From contig CATQHB010000001.1 of assembly GCA_958295765.1 (NCBI GenBank), positions 62,001 through 126,000 of the forward strand: a DNA stretch of 64,000 nucleotides, read 5' to 3'. The translations under genes were made by a program, and so were the position numbers. The notes under the pieces are model-generated. The model had not been told where the DNA came from. It was given only the letters and a program-made list of their open reading frames with translations, and did no database searches. Positions 43,899 to 53,501 of the stretch are shown here, in pieces; positions within the stretch are counted from its first letter, which is position 1; every line of letters begins with the position of its first letter. The DNA is from an uncultured Dehalococcoidia bacterium. GTDB taxonomy: Bacteria; Chloroflexota; Dehalococcoidia; Lucifugimonadales; UBA3495.

Positions 43899-44148
43899 TC
43901 AGTCTCCCTTTGTAGTTATGTATAGGTATGATGTCGGGTTAATTATAGCACGGGCCGGTAGGGGGGATTTTCACGGCGCAACCCCCAAGGTAATCACACT
44001 ATAAAACCGTCGTTCCGGCGAAAGCCGGAATCCAGAACCCTCGGTAGCCGGCCCGCTCTTTTCCCGAGGATTTCCTGGATTCCGGCTTTCGCCGGAACGA
44101 CGGTTGCTATAGTTAAGATGATATTGTCCCGGCACCCCGCCAATGCAA
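43899..44148. repeat. Family A element and HAS-HerA upstream region
   Basis: A family A element (about 43977-44131) with the expected arms (TTCCGGCGAAAGCCGGAA and counterpart) occupies this gap. The first 75 bases hold the promoter region of the minus-strand dehydrogenase gene. Confidence 0.8.
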
Positions 44149-44157
44149 TGATATAAT
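44149..44157 (+). promoter_or_regulatory. Extended -10 promoter of HAS-HerA genes
   Basis: TGATATAAT is a perfect extended -10 element (TGnTATAAT). No canonical -35 is found at 16-18 bases; TTGTCC lies 22 bases upstream. Transcription would start near 44164. Confidence 0.55.
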
Positions 44158-44180
44158 GGGCGGACAAAACGGACAATCGG

Positions 44181-44795
44181 TTGACCGGAGGGGCTGTTCT
44201 GACTAGCGATAATGGAACCGGGGCCAGGGTCGGCGAGGTAACTGAGGCCAACTCGGCGGCGTTGGTGGCCCAGTGCTATGAGCTTTACGGCGCGCCGCCC
44301 CTGGGCGCCCTGCTGCGGGTTGGCCCGCCGCCGGTCTATGCCGTGGTGCAAACGGTGCGAACCGAGCCTTTAGACCCCAGCCGCCCGGTGCTGGCCCGGG
44401 GCCAGGGCGCCGAGTCAATTGAGGCGGTATATCGGGATAATCCGCAAATCGAGCGACTGCTGACTACCCGGTTTGATGCCCTGATTGTGGGCCATAGCGG
44501 GCCGGGCGGCGAGTACCAGTTGTTGCCGCCGGCGCCGCCCCGGATTCACTCCTTTGTCAGCCTTTGCTCTCCGGAGGAGACCGCCCGGTTCACGGCCAAC
44601 CTGGATTTCCTGCGGCTGTTGGTGAACTCCGGGCCGCCGTTGGCCGATGAGGTGGTGGTGGCCTGCCTGCGGGAGGCGGCGGCCAGCCACCCGGACGGGA
44701 CGGCCTTTGCCTTGCGGGCCGGCCGCGCCCTGGCCGCCGAGTTGGCCGGGGACGTGCCACGATTAAACGCCATTATGCGGAGGGTTACGGTATGA
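44181..44795 (+). CDS. HAS-barrel domain protein upstream of HerA
   Basis: 204 residues. The first part (RVGEVTEANSAALVAQCYELYGAPPLGALLRVG ... YAVVQTVRTEPLDPSRPV, about 15-75) matches the HAS beta-barrel found at the N-terminus of HerA ATPases; the rest is helical (FTANLDFLRLLVNSGPPLADEVVVACLREAA). It overlaps the HerA gene by ATGA, so the two are translationally coupled. The start is unclear: TTG 44181 has no SD, while GGAGGGG at 44187-44193 would fit a CTG at 44199. It may anchor HerA to a partner; a NurA-like nuclease is not seen. Confidence 0.7.
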   Translation: MTGGAVLTSDNGTGARVGEVTEANSAALVAQCYELYGAPPLGALLRVGPPPVYAVVQTVRTEPLDPSRPVLARGQGAESIEAVYRDNPQIERLLTTRFDALIVGHSGPGGEYQLLPPAPPRIHSFVSLCSPEETARFTANLDFLRLLVNSGPPLADEVVVACLREAAASHPDGTAFALRAGRALAAELAGDVPRLNAIMRRVTV

Positions 44796-46525
44796 CCGCT
44801 GGATTCCCCTTCGATGCCTCATTCAATTCCCCTTTCAATGGCAACTACCCGGACGGGGCCGGGCCGGCCGCCGCCCTGGGTCTGGTGGTGGGCGGTTCCC
44901 TGGCCCAGGGGGTGGAGATTCGCCTGAATCCCTCCGGGGAAACCCTGGTTGAGGATGTCAAGGTGGGGACTTTCGTAACGATTCAGGGCAGCCGGTATCG
45001 GTTCTTTGGGGTAGTTACCGACCTGGAGCTTACCAGTTCCGACCCCCGGCTGAAGCACAGCCCGCCCGATTCCGGCGACCCGGTAATGGCCCAGGTTATT
45101 TCCGGCACGGTGGCCTATGGCACGGTGTCGGTGCTGCCCAACTTAACTATGCCTTTGGCGGCCGGCGCGGCCGGCGGCCCGGTGGCGGCCAAGACCATCC
45201 CATCCCACTTCTCCCCGGCCTGGCCGGCCTCGGCTCAGGACGTGGAACTGGTTTTCGGCCAGGATGATGACCGCCATTTCTGGATTGGCAGTCCCCTGGA
45301 TATGGATACCCGGGTCTGCCTCGACCTGGACGAACTGGTCAAACGCTCCATCGGCGTGTTCGGCAAGAGCGGCACCGGCAAGACTTTCCTGACCCGGCTG
45401 CTGCTGGTGGGTATTCTGCAAGGCGGCACCGCCTCATCCCTGGTCTTTGATATGCACAGCGAATACGGCTGGAGCGGGCAGGACACCGACCATAACCTCC
45501 AGGTCAAGGGCTTGAAGCAGTTGTTTCCCGCCCAGGTGTCCACCTTTACTTTGGATGAGGATAGCTCCCGCCGCCGGGGTTCCTCGCCGGACGAAGTGGT
45601 GCGAATCGGCTACGGGGAGATTGAGCCGGAGGACGTGGAACTGCTGCGGGAAACCCTGAACCTGTCCGAGGTGGCCGCCGCCGCCGCCTACAACTTGCAG
45701 CAGCATTTTGGCCGGAACTGGCTGGGCCGGTTCCTGGAACAGCAGGGGCCGGAGCTTAACGAACTGGCTAAAGACCTGAACGTGAACGGGGCGGCCCTGG
45801 CCTCGCTGCACAACCGGCTGAGCCGCCTGCGCCGTTTCCGGTTCCTGGAGGAGGGCGACCGCCATAACGCCGCCGCCCGGATTATTGAGCATCTGGAACG
45901 GGGCCAGCACGTGGTACTGGAGTTTGGGCGCTACGGCGACGACCTGACCGCCTACATCCTGGTCAGCAACCTGCTGTCCCGCCGGATTCACCAGCGCTAC
46001 GTGGAGTTGAAGGAGGAAGCCGCCGGCGGCCAGGGCAAGGAACCGCGCCCCCTGGTCATCGTCATCGAGGAGGCACACAAGTTTCTCAACCCGGCGGTGG
46101 CGCCGCAAACCATTTTCGGCATCATCGCCCGGGAGTTGCGGAAGTATAACGTAACCCTGATGGTGATTGACCAGCGGCCCAGCGGCATCGACTCGGAGGT
46201 GATGAGCCAGTTGGGAACCCGCCTGACCTGCCTGCTGGACAACGACCGGGACATTGACGCCGTGCTGTCGGGCACCGCCGGCAGCCGCCAACTGCGGGGC
46301 GTCCTGGCCCGGCTGGAAAGCAAGCAGCAAGCCCTGATTTTCGGCCACGCCGTCCCGATGCCGGTGGTAGTCCACACCCGCGACTACGGCACCCCGGAGT
46401 CCTACGCCCAACTGAGCCAACGCCCAGGGCGGAACCGGGGCCACCAAGCACAAGAGCCGGAAAGCCGCCCCACCGAAACGGCAACGGAACGGCTGGAGCG
46501 GGAGATTGATGAGTTGTTTTCTTAA
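44792..46525 (+). CDS. HerA-like ATPase (FtsK/HerA superfamily)
   Basis: 577-residue hexameric DNA-pumping ATPase. An N-terminal HAS-like barrel (VVGGSLAQGVEIRLNPSGETLVEDVKVGTFVTIQG) is followed by Walker A GKSGTGKTF (191-199), a DMHSEYGW signature, Walker B VIVIEEAHKFLNP (about 423-435), an arginine-rich sensor region (SGIDSEVMSQLGTRLTCLLDND), and a C-terminal charged tail. HerA proteins work in DNA end resection with NurA or in antiphage systems with SIR2/DUF4297 partners. Here the only linked gene is the upstream HAS-barrel protein. ATG start. Confidence 0.9.
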   Translation: MTAGFPFDASFNSPFNGNYPDGAGPAAALGLVVGGSLAQGVEIRLNPSGETLVEDVKVGTFVTIQGSRYRFFGVVTDLELTSSDPRLKHSPPDSGDPVMAQVISGTVAYGTVSVLPNLTMPLAAGAAGGPVAAKTIPSHFSPAWPASAQDVELVFGQDDDRHFWIGSPLDMDTRVCLDLDELVKRSIGVFGKSGTGKTFLTRLLLVGILQGGTASSLVFDMHSEYGWSGQDTDHNLQVKGLKQLFPAQVSTFTLDEDSSRRRGSSPDEVVRIGYGEIEPEDVELLRETLNLSEVAAAAAYNLQQHFGRNWLGRFLEQQGPELNELAKDLNVNGAALASLHNRLSRLRRFRFLEEGDRHNAAARIIEHLERGQHVVLEFGRYGDDLTAYILVSNLLSRRIHQRYVELKEEAAGGQGKEPRPLVIVIEEAHKFLNPAVAPQTIFGIIARELRKYNVTLMVIDQRPSGIDSEVMSQLGTRLTCLLDNDRDIDAVLSGTAGSRQLRGVLARLESKQQALIFGHAVPMPVVVHTRDYGTPESYAQLSQRPGRNRGHQAQEPESRPTETATERLEREIDELFS

Positions 46526-46653
46526 CCTTGCGCTGTTCCGACTAACCGTCGTTCCGGCGAAAGCCGGAATCCAGGAAATCATGCGGCGGGAGAGGCGTAA
46601 CCGAACCCACCGCGCTGCTATAGGTATAAATACTTGTTACAGGAGGGTCAGCG
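46526..46653. repeat. Half family A element
   Basis: A single arm (TTCCGGCGAAAGCCGGAA) with its flanks lies at about 46549-46582; the second arm is absent. The remaining bases hold the ribosome site AGGAGGG of the antitoxin gene. Confidence 0.8.
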
Positions 46654-46914
46654 ATGATTACCCGGAAAGACCTGCACACGCTGGTTGACCAACTGCCGGA
46701 AGGCGAATGGCCGGCGGCCCATCAAGACCTGCTGAAACGCCTGGCAAAACACGACCCGCTCCTGCACACCCTCCTGACCGCCCCGGAGGACGATGAGCCG
46801 GAAACGGCAGAGGAGCAAGCCGCCATAGCGGAAGTCTATGCAGACATCAAGGCCGGGCAGGGGCATTGGATTCCCCATGAGGAGGTAAAGAAGCGGGCGC
46901 TGGAGTTGCCTTAA
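46654..46914 (+). CDS. Putative antitoxin of a RelE-type pair
   Basis: 86 residues, acidic in the centre (APEDDEPETAEEQAAIAEVYADIKAGQGHWIPHEEVKKRALELP). The C-terminal segment ADIKAGQGHWIPHEEVKKRA resembles the ends of antitoxins that pair with RelE/ParE toxins. The stop codon overlaps the next ATG by one base, the standard arrangement. SD AGGAGG upstream. The family is not certain; the neighbourhood supports the call. Confidence 0.75.
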   Translation: MITRKDLHTLVDQLPEGEWPAAHQDLLKRLAKHDPLLHTLLTAPEDDEPETAEEQAAIAEVYADIKAGQGHWIPHEEVKKRALELP

Positions 46915-47165
46915 TGTGGCAAGTCCGGTGGCGTAACCGGGCTGAGTCGGACCTGATGCGCTTGCCCCGTCAAGGTCGCGAACGGGTGCTGACCGCGATA
47001 GAACGGCTGGCCGAGACCGGCCAAGGAGACGTTCTGAAACTGCAAGGCGAGGAATCCGAATGGCGTCTGCGAGTTGGCGCTTGGCGGGTAAGGCTGACCA
47101 TCGATCGCGGGAATAGAACCCTGGAGATTTTGCGGGTGCTACACCGTCGGGAAGCCTACCGTTAA
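46914..47165 (+). CDS. RelE/ParE-family toxin
   Basis: 83 residues: a compact RelE/ParE fold. WQVRWRNRAESDLMRLPRQGRERVLTAIERLAE (two strand-helix elements) then LQGEESEWRLRVGAWRVRLTIDRGNRTLEILRVLHRREAYR (beta sheet with the terminal HRREAYR, as in RelE/YafQ-type). These toxins cleave ribosome-bound mRNA. Starts at ATG 46914 in the end of the antitoxin gene. Two-gene operon. Confidence 0.87.
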   Translation: MWQVRWRNRAESDLMRLPRQGRERVLTAIERLAETGQGDVLKLQGEESEWRLRVGAWRVRLTIDRGNRTLEILRVLHRREAYR

Positions 47166-47204
47166 AAGCGCCGGCAGAGCGGCCAATAAGCGGTAACATC
47201 GGGC

Positions 47205-48053
47205 ATGGATAGCATAATGCTCACCCTAACCACCACCCACCAAACAACCCACGCCTGCCGGCAAAGCCCCCGGCCCCTGGGGTTGGTGCCGACTATGGGC
47301 GCGCTGCATGAGGGGCATCTGGCCCTGGTACGGCGGGCGCGGCGAGAGAACGCGGCCCTGGCCGTCTCCATTTTCGTCAATCCGGCCCAGTTTGGCCCGC
47401 AAGAGGACTTGGCCCAATATCCCCGGGACCTGGAGCGGGACCTGGACTTGCTGCGGGCCGAGGGGGTTGACCTGGTGTTTGTCCCGGCGCCGGAGGAGGT
47501 GTACCCGCCGGGCTTTGATACCTGGGTGGAGCCGGGGGAACTGGCGACCCGGCTGGAGGGGGCGGTTCGTCCCGGCCATTTCCGCGGGGTGGCAACGGTG
47601 GTCGCCAAGCTGTTCAACATTATCAGCCCGGACCGGGCCTACTTCGGGCAGAAGGACGGTCAGCAGGTGGCGGTGATTCGCCGGCTAACGGCAGACCTGA
47701 ACCTGGGGCCGGAGGTGGTAGTGGCGCCGACGGTAAGGGACGCCGACGGGCTGGCCCTGAGCAGCCGAAACGCCTATCTGACCGCCGCGCAGCGGGCCGC
47801 CGCCCCGGTAATCTACCGGGCCTTGCGCCGGGCTGAGGAACTCCGGCGGGCGGGAGTGCAGGACGCCGGGCAACTGCGCCAAGCGGCCCGCGCCCTCTTG
47901 GAAGGGGAACCGCTGATTGAGGCCATCGACTACGTCAGCGTTGCCGACACCGACACGCTGGAGGAACTGGACGATGTTCCGGGCCGGGCAATGGTCTCGG
48001 TAGCGGCGCGGATTGGCCGGGTTCGGCTGATTGATAACGTGATGCTGGAGTAG
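47205..48053 (+). CDS. panC: Pantothenate synthetase
   Basis: 282-residue cytosolic ligase joining pantoate and beta-alanine in vitamin B5 synthesis. Motifs: LVPTMGALHEGHLALVRRAR (HIGH-type HEGH, 35-38), NPAQFGPQEDLAQYPR, FRGVATVVAKLFNII, GQKDGQQVAVIRR and the KMSKS-type SSRNAYL. Starts ATG 47205; an alternative ATG 47217 is four codons inside. It stands alone, without panB or panD in the window; ilvD at 18.8-20.5 kb supplies the branched-chain keto acid precursor. Confidence 0.95.
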   Translation: MDSIMLTLTTTHQTTHACRQSPRPLGLVPTMGALHEGHLALVRRARRENAALAVSIFVNPAQFGPQEDLAQYPRDLERDLDLLRAEGVDLVFVPAPEEVYPPGFDTWVEPGELATRLEGAVRPGHFRGVATVVAKLFNIISPDRAYFGQKDGQQVAVIRRLTADLNLGPEVVVAPTVRDADGLALSSRNAYLTAAQRAAAPVIYRALRRAEELRRAGVQDAGQLRQAARALLEGEPLIEAIDYVSVADTDTLEELDDVPGRAMVSVAARIGRVRLIDNVMLE

Positions 48054-48059
48054 CCGGGT

Positions 48060-48497
48060 TTACTCTTCTTCGTCAAGGACTTGAACTACCGGGTCGCCGG
48101 TGGCAACGTAGCTGTCCCGGTCGTCCAGTTCCTCTGCTACGTCCTCAACGAGTTTGGTTTTGAGGGTTTCGTAACGGGTTTCCCACTGCGGCGGTTGGAA
48201 CAATTTACGAAAATCCGGCCCCGCTATTCCACCCACGTTCACCCGTTTGGTCTTGTAGGTAGCGGCAACCGAAACCTTGTCATATACATTAATTATCTTT
48301 ACCTGGACCTTGGGCAGATCTACTTGACCAAGCAGGGCGCCGGTATCCGGATCAAGGATCTCCACTCCTTTCTGGGACAAGATTGAGAACAGCATACCGG
48401 GCTTGACCCCTTGCTCTTTCCCGATGTTCAGGGCCACTTCTCTCACTCCGAGGATTTTAGCGATTTTGCCGCGGATAGGTTCAGTCTGAGTTGCCAT
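48060..48497 (-). CDS. Hypothetical soluble protein, FlgT-C-like segment
   Basis: 145 residues. It has a repeated-strand core RGKIAKILGVREVALNIGKEQGVKPGMLFSILSQ with GVKPGMLF, reminiscent of the C-terminal domain of FlgT and related proteins, then VDLPKVQVKIINVYDKVSVAATYKTKRVNVGG and an acidic C-terminus. No signal. Start ATG 48497 (in the frame MATQTEPIR), overlapping the upstream gene by 17 bp. Probably co-transcribed with that membrane protein. Role unknown. Confidence 0.65.
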   Translation of the reverse strand: MATQTEPIRGKIAKILGVREVALNIGKEQGVKPGMLFSILSQKGVEILDPDTGALLGQVDLPKVQVKIINVYDKVSVAATYKTKRVNVGGIAGPDFRKLFQPPQWETRYETLKTKLVEDVAEELDDRDSYVATGDPVVQVLDEEE

Positions 48498-48936
48498 TTT
48501 CTTCAAACTCCCATCTTTTCGGCCATTGCTCGAGTACTTCGTCAACGTCTCCAGGGGCAACGTCTCGCCAATCTTCGATCACAGACCTGCCGGTAGGTAT
48601 CTGTTCGTGAATTATCGCCTGAATAACATCCAGCCTCTGGTCTTGACTGTCCGCTTGGAAGTCTTGAATTCTGCGGGACAAGCGCTGCAAGCTGTATTGC
48701 CACGACAAGACCCGGCGTATCGCAGAACGCGCATGAGGACGTATTATGTCTCTGGCAGCATCCCGCGCGGCGTTCTGTCCGAACCGGTAAGACCCGTACA
48801 GCCCCAAAGCCAACGATACTACCTGCCACAACACCAGTTCAAGGGTGGATAAGGGCCGAAACGCCGATACTACAATCATAGCAACCGCCAAGGTTATGGC
48901 GCCTGCTATGATGAGCAACGGCATAACTCTCTTCAT
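48481..48936 (-). CDS. Hypothetical membrane protein
   Basis: 151 residues: two N-terminal membrane helices (about 5-27 and 32-49), then a soluble Arg/Gln-rich helical region with a possible coiled coil (SLQRLSRRIQDFQADSQDQRLDVIQAIIHEQ). No known family. TATAAT lies immediately before the ATG (48942-48937), so either a leaderless transcript or a later start (Met5) is used. It overlaps the next gene by 17 bp. The pair appears to be a small operon. Confidence 0.65.
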   Translation of the reverse strand: MKRVMPLLIIAGAITLAVAMIVVSAFRPLSTLELVLWQVVSLALGLYGSYRFGQNAARDAARDIIRPHARSAIRRVLSWQYSLQRLSRRIQDFQADSQDQRLDVIQAIIHEQIPTGRSVIEDWRDVAPGDVDEVLEQWPKRWEFEENGNSD

Positions 48937-48992
48937 ATTATACCATTGCCGGATTCTGGCGAGTTGAAACCATATCGTTGGTTGTCAATCCC

Positions 48993-49991
<999 letters not shown>

Positions 49992-50035
49992 CAGGGCCTC
50001 CGTTGGTCAATTTGGTCAATGTAGTTGGTTGGACG

Positions 50036-50836
50036 TTAAATAAACTTGTCCTCGCGCAGGCGCAGGGCCAGCTTGCGGCCGGCGTCGGCCTCGTCGTCCC
50101 CTTCGATGATTTCACACTCGGCGTTGCGTACCGGCACGAACAGGTCATGCAGGGTTACCCGCGGCTCCAGCAGGCCGGCGTCCAGGCCCAGGTCGGCCAC
50201 GCTCCAGATAGTGGGCCGCTTCCGGGTGGCGGCCATGATGCCCCGCAGGGTGGGATAGCGGGGCTGGCCCAGTTCGTTGCTGACGGTAACCAGGGCCGGC
50301 AGGGGCGCTTCCACCACCTCGTAGCCGTCGGGAATCAGCCGCTCCATCACCACCTGGCCCTCCCGCACGTCCACCTTTTTCCCCAGGGCGATGCAGGACA
50401 GGCCCAGCAGTTCGGCCACACCCAAAGGCACCTGGGCATTGTCCCAGTCCGAGGCCTGGCGTCCGCAGATTATCAGGTCGAAACCCTCCAGCTTGCGCAC
50501 CGCCGCCGCCAATAGTTGGGCGGTAAAGAAACTGTCCACCGTATTGGCGAAAGCGTCATCCTGGAGCAGCACCAACTCGTCGGCGCCCATGGAGAGGGGC
50601 TTTTTCATCACGTCCAGGGCGAAAGCGGAGCCGGCGGAAATGACGGTAACGCTGGCTTCCTGGGCGTCCTTAATCTGCAAGGCGGCCTCTACGGCGTTTT
50701 CGTCAAAGCCGTTGACCACCGGCGGGATGTTGGGGGGCGTAACCACCCGCTTGGCGCCGGCGTCAATCTGAAAGGCGGCCATAGGCATTTCCGGGTCGAT
50801 AACCTGCTTGGCAAGGACGGCAATCTTGACTGGCAT
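50036..50836 (-). CDS. etfB: Electron transfer flavoprotein beta subunit
   Basis: 266-residue AMP/FAD-site subunit of ETF. MPVKIAVLAKQVIDPEMPMAAFQIDAG at the start, VNGFDENAVEAALQIKD, SMGADELVLLQDDAFANTVDSFFTAQLLAAAV, LIICGRQASDWDNAQVPLGVAELLGL. Start ATG 50836 with AGAGGA upstream; the longer frame to 50893 is not conserved. Forms an operon with etfA. With the flavin- and CoA-type dehydrogenases in the window this fits fatty-acid or aromatic catabolism. Confidence 0.95.
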   Translation of the reverse strand: MPVKIAVLAKQVIDPEMPMAAFQIDAGAKRVVTPPNIPPVVNGFDENAVEAALQIKDAQEASVTVISAGSAFALDVMKKPLSMGADELVLLQDDAFANTVDSFFTAQLLAAAVRKLEGFDLIICGRQASDWDNAQVPLGVAELLGLSCIALGKKVDVREGQVVMERLIPDGYEVVEAPLPALVTVSNELGQPRYPTLRGIMAATRKRPTIWSVADLGLDAGLLEPRVTLHDLFVPVRNAECEIIEGDDEADAGRKLALRLREDKFI

Positions 50837-51223
50837 TAAGGTTCCTCTTGAGGCGAATATAGCTGACTTGGCTGTTGTGAAATGTATCACCAACGGACTT
50901 GGGGTGTCAATGTGAAGTAAGGTAAGGTATCCGCAACCGGCGTTGACCTTCCCTTGCCGGTTAGTTTCCGGGCCGGGCCATTTCCCGGTGACCGTAGGGG
51001 CGGTTCGCGAACCGCCCCTACCCGGGGCGATGCCGTCTTAACCAAGGTAACCGTCGTTCCGGCGAAAGCCGGAATCCAGGAAATCCTACCAGAAAAGAGC
51101 GGGCCGGCTATAGAAGGTTCTGGGTTCCGGCGAAAGCCGGAACGACGGGTTTATGCTTCGATTGCCCTGGACCCTACCCGGCCCTTTGCCCGGCTGGTCA
51201 GGGCGGGTGTTATAATCGGCGGC
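50837..51223. repeat. Family C mini-palindrome and family A element with inverted tip
   Basis: No gene. A GTAGGGGCGGTTCGCGAACC mini-palindrome (50995-51020) is followed by a family A element (about 51026-51169) whose second arm reads TTCCGGCGAAAGCCGGAA instead of the usual TTTC loop. A -10 TATAAT at 51210-51215 with TTGCCC at 51186-51191 (18-base spacer) may drive the next gene. Confidence 0.8.
51186..51215 (+). promoter_or_regulatory. Predicted promoter before membrane protein
   Basis: -35-like TTGCCC and -10 TATAAT separated by 18 bases. The start site would be about 51222, next to GTG 51224, which suggests a leaderless transcript. Confidence 0.45.
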
Positions 51224-52207
51224 GTGCTGCTCTGGATAATCCGTTTTATGGCTGCCTTCTTGCTGGGCCTGCTGGTCTGGGGAGGATTGCTGGCCTGGCT
51301 GGTGTTCAACCAGCTTTCCGGCAAGCTCTTTGATGACCGGATTTACGCCGCCGCCCTGGTAGAACGGGACGCCTACCAGCGCAGCTATTCCCAAGCATTG
51401 CCGGAGTCCTCGATGGAAACTTTTATCGGCAGCCGTTTGGGGGAGCTTCCGGGATTCGGCCCCCCGGACTTGGTGGAGACGTTATCGGTTGTGGCCCCGC
51501 CGGACTACTTGCAGGAGCAGACGGAGGGCAACCTGAAACGGGCGGCGGCTTACTTCCGAGGTGAGACCGACCGGCTGGAGCTTTACGTGGAACTGGAGCA
51601 GCCCCTGGCGCAAATCCGGGCAGAGGCCCCGGATTACCCGGAGAACCGAGTCGCCGTTGCCTACCTGGAGAGTACCATTGCCCGATTCGAGGCCGAGTTA
51701 AACTTGGACGACCAGGGGCGGCTGAACCTGCTGGCCCTGGCCGCCGGGAGCACGGGTTACGGCGCTGAGGCCGAACTGCGCACAGCAATAGCCCGGTTCC
51801 GCTCCGACCTGCGCGGCGGCTTGAGCCAGGGCCGGCAGTGGTCGCTTATCGTCGTCATAGCCGGCACGGTAGCATTGGGATTGCTCTATCTGCCCAACCT
51901 GGTGGGCAGCCTGCGCTGGCCCGGCCTGACCCTGCTGCTGAGCGGCGCAACCGCGTTCCTGCTGGGCTGGTGGGCCGAGGCTACCCTGCCGGGCCGGGCC
52001 GCCGGGTGGGTAAGCTCCCTGGCCGGGCCGGAGCTTGACCGGTCCCCGGCGGCGGCGCGCCTGGCGGCGGAGGTGTTGGAGTCGGCGCTGGCGGGATTGC
52101 TGGCCGGCATCGGCAATCCAGCGCTGTTGGTCGCCCTGGTTGGGGCGGCGCTGTTGGCCGCTGCTTACGGCGTGGCCCGGTGGCGGAAACCCGGGAGCCA
52201 GCGTTGA
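51224..52207 (+). CDS. Hypothetical membrane protein with N- and C-terminal helices
   Basis: 327 residues if started at GTG 51224 (ATG 51248 gives 319). Hydrophobic segments lie at about 1-30, 205-225, 232-250 and near the C-terminus (about 295-320); the soluble middle (about 35-200) is acidic and helical, likely extracytoplasmic (SSMETFIGSRLGELPGFG; LQEQTEGNLKRAAAYFRGETDRLELYVEL). I recognise no family. It ends 7 bp before the convergent fmt gene. Confidence 0.6.
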   Translation: MLLWIIRFMAAFLLGLLVWGGLLAWLVFNQLSGKLFDDRIYAAALVERDAYQRSYSQALPESSMETFIGSRLGELPGFGPPDLVETLSVVAPPDYLQEQTEGNLKRAAAYFRGETDRLELYVELEQPLAQIRAEAPDYPENRVAVAYLESTIARFEAELNLDDQGRLNLLALAAGSTGYGAEAELRTAIARFRSDLRGGLSQGRQWSLIVVIAGTVALGLLYLPNLVGSLRWPGLTLLLSGATAFLLGWWAEATLPGRAAGWVSSLAGPELDRSPAAARLAAEVLESALAGLLAGIGNPALLVALVGAALLAAAYGVARWRKPGSQR

Positions 52208-52214
52208 TAATGCC

Positions 52215-53165
52215 CTACTCCAACCAACTCCCCATAAAATCCGGGTAGCCGCGCAGAAACTCGGCGGCGGTGGTGGGGCGGCGTCCTTCCAGTTGTACCC
52301 TTTTCAAGGCCAGGATGCCTTGGGCCGTGCCAATGGCAACCGGCGCATCCCCCGTCGGCAGGGCTACTACCTGCCCCGGCGCGGCGGCGGGCAAATCCCA
52401 GGCCGCGCCCTCCAACGCCGCCACGTCCAGCAGGCGCAGGGACTTGCCCCGCCAGTGGGTAGTCAGGCCGGGCCAGGGGGTGAAGGCCCGCCGCCGCCGC
52501 TCCAGTTCCACCGCCGACAAACTCCAATCGGCCCGGCCATCAGACCGTTCCAGCTTTCGGGTGATGGTGGCCTGGGCCTCATCCTGAGGCTGGGCTGGCA
52601 GCCGGCCGGCAATCCAGCCCTCCAGATTGTCCAGCAGCAGTTGCGCCCCCATACTGAACAGGTCGGCGGTCAGGGTGGCGGCGGTTTCGTCTCCAGACAA
52701 GGGACGCTCCTGCCGGGCCAGGATCGGGCCGGTGTCCATCCCCTCATCCAGTTGCATCAGCGTAACGCCGGTGGTTGCCGCTCCCTCCAGTATCGCAGTT
52801 ACCACCGGCGCGGGGCCGCGATACCGGGGCAGCAGGGAGGGATGCAGGTTCAGGCAGCCGTAGGGGGGCAAGGCCAGAACCTCCGGGGGCAGCAGCTTGC
52901 CATAGGCCGCCACCACGATTACGTCAGGACGCAGCGCGGCCAACTCCTGCCTTGCCCCGGCAGAGCGGAGGGACGGCGGTTGAAAGACCGGCAGCCCCAT
53001 TTCCAGGGCCGCCGTCTTGACCGGAGTCGGCTCCATAGCTTGGCCCCGGCCCCGGGGCCGGTCCGGCGGCGTGTACACGCCAACTACCTCTACGCCGGGG
53101 GCGGCGGTCAAGGCGGACAGAACGGGAATCACGTAATCGGGCGTTCCCATAAACACCAAACGCAT
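52215..53165 (-). CDS. fmt: Methionyl-tRNA formyltransferase
   Basis: 316-residue enzyme formylating Met-tRNAi with 10-formyl-THF. MRLVFMGTPDYVIPVLSAL at the start, the formyl-binding LNLHPSLLPRYRGPAPV, catalytic MDTGPIL and a C-terminal OB-like domain. Start ATG 53165, with GGAGG six bases upstream; the frame to 53195 extends beyond the family. The usual partner def is not adjacent. No obvious oddity. Confidence 0.95.
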   Translation of the reverse strand: MRLVFMGTPDYVIPVLSALTAAPGVEVVGVYTPPDRPRGRGQAMEPTPVKTAALEMGLPVFQPPSLRSAGARQELAALRPDVIVVAAYGKLLPPEVLALPPYGCLNLHPSLLPRYRGPAPVVTAILEGAATTGVTLMQLDEGMDTGPILARQERPLSGDETAATLTADLFSMGAQLLLDNLEGWIAGRLPAQPQDEAQATITRKLERSDGRADWSLSAVELERRRRAFTPWPGLTTHWRGKSLRLLDVAALEGAAWDLPAAAPGQVVALPTGDAPVAIGTAQGILALKRVQLEGRRPTTAAEFLRGYPDFMGSWLE

Positions 53166-53501
53166 CCGAACCTCCGGTTGGGCCGTTTTTCTCACTGAGA
53201 CGCCGAATGGAGCAAAATCCGATCATGGTGAGCCTGTCGAACCACGCCCATCTATCTGGCGGGGAGTCCTTCGACAAGCTCAGGATGAGCGGGGTAGTCA
53301 ACCGGCACGGCAACCCGGCCAGGGCAATCGCATCCTAAACCCGCCGGGTTGCCGCCATCCCCCAACCCTCAATATGATAAACTGTAGCGGCGGTCTCTGC
53401 CAACGATTCCCGGAGGCCGGTATGCTCAACCCTACCTTAACCGTAGAACCATAGACAACTATCAACTAGCAACTACAACTATCAACGCGGCAGCATAACT
53501 G
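53166..53501. repeat. Family B palindrome and channel upstream region with short leader ORF
   Basis: A family B palindrome lies at about 53220-53295. After it a -10-like TATGAT (53374-53379) is followed by a ten-codon ORF at 53422-53454 (MLNPTLTVEP) preceded by GGAGG, then a short direct repeat CAACTATCAAC (about 53456-53485). Whether the ORF is translated is unknown. Confidence 0.6.
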
